From Ascochyta rabiei (lineage: Eukaryota > Ascomycota > Dothideomycetes > Pleosporales > Didymellaceae): a DNA stretch of 64,000 bases. The notes beneath the pieces were generated by a model. It searched no databases. It was given only the letters and a program-made list of their open reading frames with translations, and was not told where the DNA came from. Positions 57,201 to 64,000 of this stretch are shown in pieces. The stretch's first letter is position 1; each line of letters begins with the position of its first letter. The stretch spans positions 1,922,001-1,986,000 of the forward strand of contig NC_082410.1 of the NCBI RefSeq assembly GCF_004011695.2. The letters are read 5' to 3'. Made by a program: the position numbers and the translations under genes.

Positions 57201-59700
57201 GCGCGTTTGCTAGGCTAAAAGGTATTACTAGGTATTTAAAATAACTGTACTGTGTCTTAAACGCAGTCTTCTCCTTATTACCTTCCTTAATCTAGAGCCT
57301 ATAGTAGGCGTTATGTAGATCTAGCTTAGTAAAGACCTTTACTTTTAATAGGTAGTCTATTATCTTACTAACTAGCAGTATAGGGTACTAGTTCTTAATA
57401 GTTACCCTGTTTAATCCCTAATAGTTAACGCACAGTCTTATAGTGCTGTCTAACTTAGGGACAAACAGGATAGGAGCACCTGCTGGTAACTTGCTTAGGC
57501 AGATCTAGCCCTTCTCCTGTGCTGTCTTAAGGTACTCCTAGAGGATGTCTAGCTCCCTGTAAGACAGGTTATAGATTAGGAGGTTAGGAACTTTAGCTCT
57601 ATTCTTAATCTTAATAGAGTAGTTATACTCCTAGTGTAGTGCTAACACACTTGTTTGTTATTTACTAAAGGCAAACTATTTATAATAGAGGTGTTTAGGC
57701 ATATAATTAAGTTCTTCTACGTCTAAGGCGTTGTCTCCTAGGATAGCGCTGCTGTTAAGTCCTACTGCTATAATTCTTAACTGTTTAGTAAGACAAGCTG
57801 CCTCTAACGTCTGTCTAGCGTCTGCCTAGTAGGCGTCTGTTAGACTGCCTATATTTAGGCTTCTAGGATATAGTAGATATAGCTGCTCGCCCAGACCTAG
57901 TTTACTAAATAATTGTTTAGCTGTTAATAGCTAGACTCTCTTAGCGTTGTTAGTAAACTACTTATAGGTTCCTGCTAAGAAATAGATATATAGGTCTGCT
58001 TTAGCTAGCTATAGGTAACCTAGGACTAGGTTATACCTAATAAATAATGTAGACTAGAACTTAGTTAGTCTAATTATCTTAGGTACTCCTTTGCTGTTAT
58101 AGCAGACTACTGTTAACTAGTACTAGTTAGTTAAGGACAGCTCTGTGTTGTCTAGGACTACAGCCTTTAGTTGTTAGTTAGTGCCTGTTAGGTTAAGCCT
58201 TAGGTCCCTAGCCGCGTCTTTAGTAATAAGGTTTAGCTCTAAGCCTAAGTTGTACAGAGCCTAGAGGGTCCTAGGGTTACTGTTAGCGTTATTAAGCTAG
58301 ACTGTAACTGTTATGCAGGTTTACTTCCCCTTAGTTTCTAACCCTAGCTGCAGGTAGGACAGGTTAGCAACTAGGGCTTGCTATTTTCTAGATTTAGCTT
58401 GCTACTAGAATGTTAATAGCTGCCTCTGCAGCCTCTCTAATAGCCCCGCTGCTAGTATCCTTAGGGCTGTTGTCCCTAGTTCTGTAGTTAACCTTAGGAT
58501 TGTTAATAGTTGTTTCCCTTAGGGTTCTATCTTCTGCCTAATGAATTGGCGGCACTAGTTGTTAGCTAGGGGTCTCCTAGGTGCTTCCCAGTGTCGCTCC
58601 TAGAGGGGGTTAACGCCTAACTATTATGCCTTTTAAACTTTCTCCTATCGTCTAAAGAAAGAGGTCTCTTGTTTCTACTGCTACTTTTAGTCTACAACCC
58701 TAAGTTTAAGGGGACTGTTAAGGTTTCTGCGTTTTAGAGGGCCTGTTTAAACTCTGCCTACTTAGTAATATGTTCTAGACTACTATTCTGCTAGATTTTA
58801 TATTAGAGTGTAGGGGGCGTAAGGCTCTATATAAATGCTATCTTAAACTTATAGTTGTTACTGCTGTCTTTAAAATTTGCAAAGTTATAGGGCAGTAGAG
58901 ACTTCTACTTATTTAACTTTATTAGGAAGGTATTAACTAAATTGTTAGACTTCTACTTATAGTTAAAGTACTTATTGTAGTTTTTATACTGTGTAAAGAC
59001 TAGGTCCTAGACAAGCTACTCCTCTTCTGCGCAGAGGTTAGCCTAGGTCTAGATTAATCCCTTATTAATATGTTGTTAAATTAATTCCTAGTAGACACTA
59101 TAGTAGATAGTGCCTATAATCTAGTAGGTACAGGTTATAGAGTCTTTAAGTACTTAAGCGTACTAGAACGCCGTGTCTATATCCTTAATCCACTAGTCTA
59201 CCTACTAGGTTAATAGAGGCTTATTGTCTGTCTTAAGTTTTAGCTTAGGCTAAACATTATTAAGGACTTATATTATTCTGCTAGCCTTATTAAACACTAG
59301 GTGTTAGCTACCTAGTGCTTGTCCAGCGTGCGTCTATTACAGGGTTTTAACTACCTAGTTAAATTGTTATTGCTAGATTTTAATCTCCCGCTTAGTGGCA
59401 CTAGACAGTTCTGCCTTATTAAGTGCTTCTAGCAACAACAGGATAGAAGCTTATAGTAATTCTATTGCAGGTTGTATAGCGCGTAGCGTTAGAGCGTCTA
59501 GTATTGTAATACCTGCTGTTATAGCGTCTAACTTACCCCTAATGTAAGGGTTAAGTAGTAGCTCTATAGGCAATAGTAACACCCTAAGTGCATTATCGCG
59601 TTATTAAGCGTCTAGCTCCTAACTAAGGTTATTGCAAGGGGGTAGCTCTTCTATATTACTAGTAGTTAAGCAGAGGTTATGTTGTCCTCCTGCCATTATA
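54250..59700 (-). pseudogene. Gag-pol remnant of the chromodomain gypsy element
   Basis: Readable minus-strand blocks are CVVYLNNILIYS near 57137-57109 (the catalytic YLDD is YLNN, two G-to-A changes), EFLGFIITLDSIVIDPKRVR just downstream, integrase-like RKYYxLQLIKDVYKYI and FVTDLLKLIDAKGNKYNSIL at about 55560-55330, and a chromodomain REYRVKxLGxPNKEATxEPL at about 54400-54295 (x marks a stop). The gag and protease region should lie at 59700-58000 but I could not read clear motifs there. Confidence 0.75.
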
Positions 59701-59771
59701 ATAGCTAGGTTTTTCCTGCTCCTCTGCTACTAATTAGCTGCCTGTTCTAAGAGGAGTATAAAGGATTTGAA

Positions 59772-59971
59772 TGGTAAGGGCACTGTAGACAGGTAATAGA
59801 GCAGAGCAAGATAGGACAAATAATAGGGTAATATTTAAGAGATAAGACAAATCCTTAATAGATAAGTTATAAGGTTTGTGAATATTATATACGTGTGTGG
59901 CTGGTAGGTCCCTAGGCTTGGCCTGGGACCTGGCCGAGGTATCTCCTGGCGTGGGGAGAATACTCGTGACA
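59772..59971 (-). repeat. LTR (5' LTR in element orientation)
   Basis: Begins tggtaagggcactgtagaca and ends gaatactcgtgaca. Its right half keeps unmutated TGG/CTGG motifs, whereas its left half has transitions absent from the other LTR. Confidence 0.85.
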
Positions 59972-60230
59972 GTAAGAGAGTCCACCCTAGGGGCTGTTCA
60001 GACCCAGGTCACGTGCAACAATAACCAATTAATTTCAGGTACCCCTCTAAACAGAATGCAGAACCAGGTCACGTGCAACAGACAACCAGGTCACGTTCAA
60101 CAATAATCAGACAACTTAATTAATTTCAGGTACCTCTCTAACTTAATTTTAGCTTTATAGTCTAATTCTATAATTGTCTAATTATCTGTACCTTATATAT
60201 GTTATTAAATAGGTTAATAATACTATTTAC

Positions 60231-60385
60231 TGTTATGGGCTCAGACCTTATCTAAGCCTTAAGCGAGAGGGGATAGTCACGTGCTCTACAGACATATTAG
60301 AAGGACACGTAATGTGTTACCTCCTTAAGAGATATAATACTATATTAACCCTTATTATATCCTACCCTAAGGCTAGTCTATAACA
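60231..60385 (+). repeat. 5' LTR of the second gypsy element
   Basis: 155 bp with 6-bp terminal inverted repeats TGTTAT..ATAACA. The other LTR is not in the window, so the end is inferred from the terminal repeats. Confidence 0.55.
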
Positions 60386-61489
60386 TTTATATCTCTTTTT
60401 CTAGGAGAACAGCTAGCACTTATACTATATTAGCTAGCTCCTAGAATAACCCCTTAAACATATCTGTCTCCTTAACCCTTTAGGAATTTATAGCCTAGAT
60501 ATTATAGTTTATAATAAACTTATAGTAAGCCTTAACTACTATTAATAAGTATATAGTATTACTTAAACGTAATAACTCTAATATATGTGTGTTTGTAGAG
60601 TCTCTAGCATAAATAGCTAACGCCTGTACTAGACCTACGTCTACAGTCCTATTATCCTCCTTAGGAGTAACGCTGTACCTATTAACGTCTACCCTAGCCC
60701 CTAACCTACCTTATAAAGCGCTGTTTTTAGCGTCTGCTCTAGGCTTATATGCCCCTATGTAGACGTCTACAGCCTACAGGAAACCTCTTCCTATAGGTAA
60801 GGCCTTTACTAGAGACAAATCCTTATTTAAGGCGAGTAGGTTGTAATAGAACATAAGCTGCAGGTAGATATAGCTTTATTAGTAGGCTATAGAATATATT
60901 TACCTTTATATAGTCCTAGCTAAGTGCGTCTGTATAATAAGATATAGCTCTGTTCTATAAGATTAGGGGTACCTAAGGTGTGTAGAGCCTAGAGGACTTC
61001 CTAGCATACCTAGAATTCTGCTATAGCAACTACTACAGCTAGAAACAGGCCTAGGCAAAACTAGAAAGCGTCTGTTAGGGTCCTAACAAGTTGTTCTTAG
61101 ACTTTTTTATCTAGTTTAAGCAGCTACTAGTGCAAAGTGCCAGCCTCTAGTAGGACAGAGAACAGCGCCTATTAAAGCTCTACTAGGCCCTAAACGCAAA
61201 CATCTATAATTTAGTAATAAACTAAGAAGTAACTTATATAGGTTATAATATAGCTATTATAGAGTATAAGTCTATTACTATAGACATTAAGACTATAGCT
61301 ATAGAAAACTAGCTGTGCTACAGCCCTGCCTAGGCGCTGCCTAAGCGTAACAGGGATAGTAATATTAAGATAACAGTAATGTCTGTAGTGCGCACTAGCA
61401 GCAGTGCTAAGCGTAGGGGTTAGAAGTAGTCTACTCCTAACTAGGCTACGTAGGTTCCTAATAAGGTATTTTAGCAACGCTAGGAGGCT

Positions 61490-63190
61490 AACCTGTATAC
61501 CTATTGCGGCAAAAGGGGACATATTTACTAGGATTGCGCTAACGCAGTAGTAACTACAGTACAGGCAGTAATAATTATAGGTAAGAAAGAGGCTAGTTTA
61601 TATAGGGGAAACTAGCTGCTCCTAATATAAGTCTAAGTTAGGAGCGCTATAGGAGTATATTAGTAGAGGAGACTACTAGTGCAGGGGCATTATAGGCTGC
61701 TAGGGGAGCTATTACAGACTCTATAGACAAGCCCCTATTCTACATTCTATTATTTATTAATAGGGTAATTTAGGCTAATACGCTAGTAGACATAGGGTGT
61801 AAATACTTTAGTATAGTAAGTAATAACCTTCCTGCGCGCTTAGGAGGAGACTTTATTAAGGTGCTGCTACAACGCTTAGTATAAGCAGTAGGCACTAGTA
61901 GGAAGTCTATAATCTCTTGTTTAGTTCTATTTAGGTACAACTTAGACAGGTAGCGCTTGCAGGCTGTAGCCTACGTAGTGCCAGGTCTAAGCTAGAATGT
62001 TATTTTAGGGAAGCCCTAGCTCTAACAAGAGGGCGTAGTGTTAGACGTAGAAAAGGGCATACTAAGGATATAATAGGTAGGGAACCTTATTATCTATAAA
62101 TCCTTATAGTGTACAGCAAATGTTTACGTAGCTCTCCTATTAGCATCTAAGTTTAATAAGACCCTAGCTAATAGGCTCTAGAAGCGCCTGCCTAGGGACT
62201 GGTTTGTCTCTATAAGCCTCTACAACATTACTAAAATCTTCTTAGTTTAATCCCTAGGAGCGTAAGGGACAGCAGAGGAGGTAGACCCTCTTCCCCCCAA
62301 GTCAGTCTAGTTTTAGGACCTGTTTAATAAGAGTAAGGCCTCTAGCCTTCCTCTATATAGGGGCTAGATAGATTACTATATACAGTTATAACGCAACCAG
62401 TCTAGAAAGGAGGAGCCTCTACCCTAGGGCCCTCTGTACTACATGCTAAGGGACCAGCTACTTAAGCTATAGAAATAGGTGTTAGCACTAATAGACAAGG
62501 GGTAGATCTACACCTCCTCTTCCCTAGTAGGGGCCTTAGTCCTGCTAGTTAAAAAGTCCTTTAGTAGGTAGCGTATGTACGTAGACTATTACACACTTAA
62601 TAGCATTATAATTACTAACTAGTACCTACTCCTTCTTATTAAGGAGACCTTGCGTACACTAGGGGGTGCCTACTAGTTCTCTAAGGTTAATATCTATTTA
62701 GCATTTTACTAGATTTATATTGCAGAAGGAGATAAGCACCTTACCACGTTCTATACCCGTTTTAGGCTCTTTAAGTAGCTAGTCTGCCTATTTAGCCTAG
62801 CTAGAGCACTAGCATCCTTCTAGCGTTACATTAACAGCGCGCTTTAAGAGACATTAGGCAACTATGCTACTGCGTACCTAGATAATGTCCTAGTTTATAG
62901 TAGCAGGTCTAGGACAGACTAATTAGAGAAGGTTAGCAGAGTCCTTACGCTCCTACGCAATGTAGGGCTATATTTAGATCCTAAGAAGTGTGTATTTATA
63001 AAAAAGGAAGTACACTACCTAGGATATATTATAGAAGCTAGAAAGGACATTTATCCTAATCCTAAGAAGGTTAAGGCTATCTGTAATTAGGAAGCCCTAC
63101 AGTCTTTGCGCAGGGTCTGCAGTTTCCTAGGGTTTACTAACTTCTACTAGGACTTTATCCTAGCCTTCTCTAATATTACTACCCTACTTA
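61490..63190 (+). pseudogene. Gag zinc knuckle, protease and reverse transcriptase remnant
   Basis: In order: a CCHC knuckle YTYCGKRGHIYxDC at 61495-61540 (first Cys now Tyr); a protease-like LVDIGCKYFSIV near 61785-61820; and reverse transcriptase blocks RMYVDYYTLNSIIIT (about 62573-62617), FSKVNIYLAFYxIYIAEGDK, TRFRLFKxLVCLFSLARAL and AYLDNVLVY (about 62872-62898, the catalytic YLDD now YLDN), then LGYIIEARKD. x marks a stop. Most changes fit G-to-A or C-to-T. Confidence 0.8.
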
Positions 63191-63355
63191 ATTAACTTAT
63201 AGGGAAGGATATCCTGTTTAGGTAGGGGCAGGAGGAGGACGTAGCGTTCTACTAGCTAAAGAACACATTTATAACAGAACTAGTGCTAGCCTTAACAATA
63301 TAACACAGCGATTCGGAGTGTAAATCGCGTCAATGCTAACCCAAACTCGCTTAGC

Positions 63356-63379
63356 GTTAGGGTTTAGGGTTAGGGTTCG
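63356..63379 (+). repeat. Telomere-like repeat cluster 1
   Basis: gttagggtttagggttaggg followed by ttcg: three TTAGGG-type units within 24 bp, next to the break in the gypsy element. Confidence 0.8.
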
Positions 63380-63512
63380 CGGCCCGAATTGTTAGGCCTG
63401 AATCGCGTAGAACAACAACACAACAAACATTAAGACTGCAGCACAACTATTGTACAGACTTGCACATCTCTCTGCACAGCTTCTGTAGGCTACAGACTAT
63501 TATTGTGGTAGT

Positions 63513-63543
63513 GTTAGGGTTAGGGTACCAGGTTAGGGTTCGC
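63513..63543 (+). repeat. Telomere-like repeat cluster 2
   Basis: gttagggttagggtaccagg followed by ttagggttcgc. The ending ggttagggttcgc is shared with cluster 1, so the two clusters form a longer direct repeat about 160 bp apart. Confidence 0.75.
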
Positions 63544-63682
63544 CATAGATCAGGCCCAGCAAAACTACACGACAGCTCTGCAACAGCGCAGTAACAACAA
63601 CAATAACAAACAACGCAGCTAACACAGTCGCAAAAACGGTGCTTAGGTGTTACTTAAAAATTGCAATGCTATTCTCTGTTTC

Positions 63683-64000
63683 TTAGAGGAATACAGCGTG
63701 CTAGTATGCAAGGATTACTAAACAGGCGTTGTTAATCTTGATAGGCATCTCTCGCAGCACTACAACGTGCCTGCTGCAACTTAGAGAGAGATTGTTAGGC
63801 GCTTTAGTTACTACACGTTAACTGAACCCAACAATGTTAAACTTCCAGACAAGCCAGCAATGCCGATTAAAGAGCTTAGGGCGCTGGTAGACGTGCTGCA
63901 GTGCAGGACATGTAACCACATTAGCACCAACAAGGATACATTCCGCCAGCACTACAAAAAAGATTACTAGCAAGCTTAGATAAGAGAGAAAAGCTTACTA
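63683..64000 (+). pseudogene. OrsD-like zinc-finger frame (telomere-linked helicase/mobile-element type), partial
   Basis: One plus-strand frame reads LEEYSVLVCKDYxTGVVNLD, RHLSQHYNVPAATxREIVRRF, then VKLPDKPAMPIKELRALVDV and LQCRTCNHISTNKDTFRQHY (x marks a stop). The spacing of C..H-x3-H and C-x2-C..H resembles the N-terminal OrsD/DUF3505-type domain found before RecQ-like helicases and in large fungal mobile elements. At least four in-frame stops occur, so it is a pseudogene; its 3' part is beyond the window. Family assignment is by pattern memory. Confidence 0.5.

Larger units (their letters stand above)
51299..59971 (-). mobile_element. Chromodomain Ty3/gypsy retrotransposon, complete but heavily RIP-mutated
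   Basis: 8.67 kb between LTRs of 199-200 bp (51299-51497 and 59772-59971), TG..CA ends, and a 5-bp target duplication GTAAG (51294-51298, 59972-59976). The minus strand encodes the chromovirus order: reverse transcriptase around 57550-56850, integrase around 55560-55330 and a chromodomain around 54400-54295. TAG/TAA codons fill all frames, and no ORF over 60 codons exists in the interior. The segment between the chromodomain and the 3' LTR (51498-54250) is longer than expected and is annotated separately. Confidence 0.85.
51087..60230. mobile_element. Harbinger-like MITE copy 3, split by a gypsy element and cut by a second one
   Basis: Left part 51087-51298 matches copies 1 and 2 from the TIR GGGCCTGTCTACTTCACACG to ..actatctgtaag. 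The same sequence resumes at 59977 (agagtccaccctaggggctg) after the retrotransposon, and stops at 60230 (..aatactatttac), where a second LTR begins. The right TIR is not in the window. CACGTG sites recur at 60005-60100. Confidence 0.8.
60231..63300 (+). mobile_element. Second Ty3/gypsy element, left part only, RIP-mutated
   Basis: A 5' LTR at 60231-60385 starts TGTTATGGGCTCAGACC and ends with GTCTATAACA, giving perfect TGTTAT/ATAACA ends. Plus-strand gag-pol remnants follow. The element breaks off near 63300, where RIP-free sequence begins, before any integrase or 3' LTR. It is inserted into MITE copy 3 after ..atactatttac. Confidence 0.75.

Noticed and set aside
63300..64000. Window end as a true chromosome end
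   Set aside because: The TTAGGG-type units are few, degenerate and followed by further coding-like sequence, so this is interstitial, not a terminal telomere.

Overview
The window looks like a chromosome segment of a filamentous ascomycete (Pezizomycotina, most likely a Dothideomycete). The evidence is short introns of 46-90 nt with GT..AG ends and CTAAC-like branch points, a fungal NACHT-ankyrin NLR, Fot1/pogo and chromodomain Ty3/gypsy elements, and TTAGGG-type telomere-like repeats. The repeats are saturated with TpA and in-frame TAG codons, the mark of repeat-induced point mutation (RIP). The species is not identified.

Layout. 1-11.5 kb is a gene-dense core arm: a DUF3176-like membrane protein (cut by the window edge), the copper chaperone SCO1, a DHA1 drug/polyamine-type MFS transporter, a ketopantoate-reductase-like enzyme, the exosome cofactor LRP1/C1D and a Sec2-type Rab GEF. 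Their spacers hold several minisatellites. 12.9-15.9 kb is an apparently intact NLR (STAND N-terminal domain, NACHT, ankyrin repeats). 16.3-18.8 kb is a Harbinger-like MITE containing a RIP-mutated pogo element. 19.3-28 kb carries a secreted GH79 glycosidase tail-to-tail with a sugar transporter, then a delta-12-type fatty acid desaturase. 30-36 kb holds a small three-exon gene and two convergent, decayed protease genes: a caspase-like (C14) protein and a TPR/CHAT peptidase.

32.6-43.7 kb contains four copies of a non-LTR, SINE-like element with an (AATC)n tail and 10-14 bp target duplications. One copy splits the caspase-like gene in frame and another carries a pogo insertion. 43.8-45.9 kb is a second MITE copy with two further elements inserted one after the other at the same TA. 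47.5-48.1 kb encodes a small secreted cysteine-rich protein (effector-like), and a decayed inverted paralogue lies at about 49.5-50.0 kb. 51.1-63.3 kb is a nested block: a third MITE copy holds a complete RIP-mutated chromodomain Ty3/gypsy element (51299-59971) and the left part of a second gypsy element (60231 to about 63300). The last 700 bp carry two clusters of telomere-like repeats followed by a decayed OrsD-like zinc-finger frame of the kind attached to telomere-linked helicases or large fungal mobile elements.

Read left to right, the window passes from conserved housekeeping genes, through accessory genes (NLR, secreted hydrolase, effector candidate, cell-death-type proteases), into a repeat-rich, possibly subtelomere-derived compartment. 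Intron and exon boundaries were assigned by eye from splice consensus, reading frame and recalled family conservation. No alignment or database search was run.
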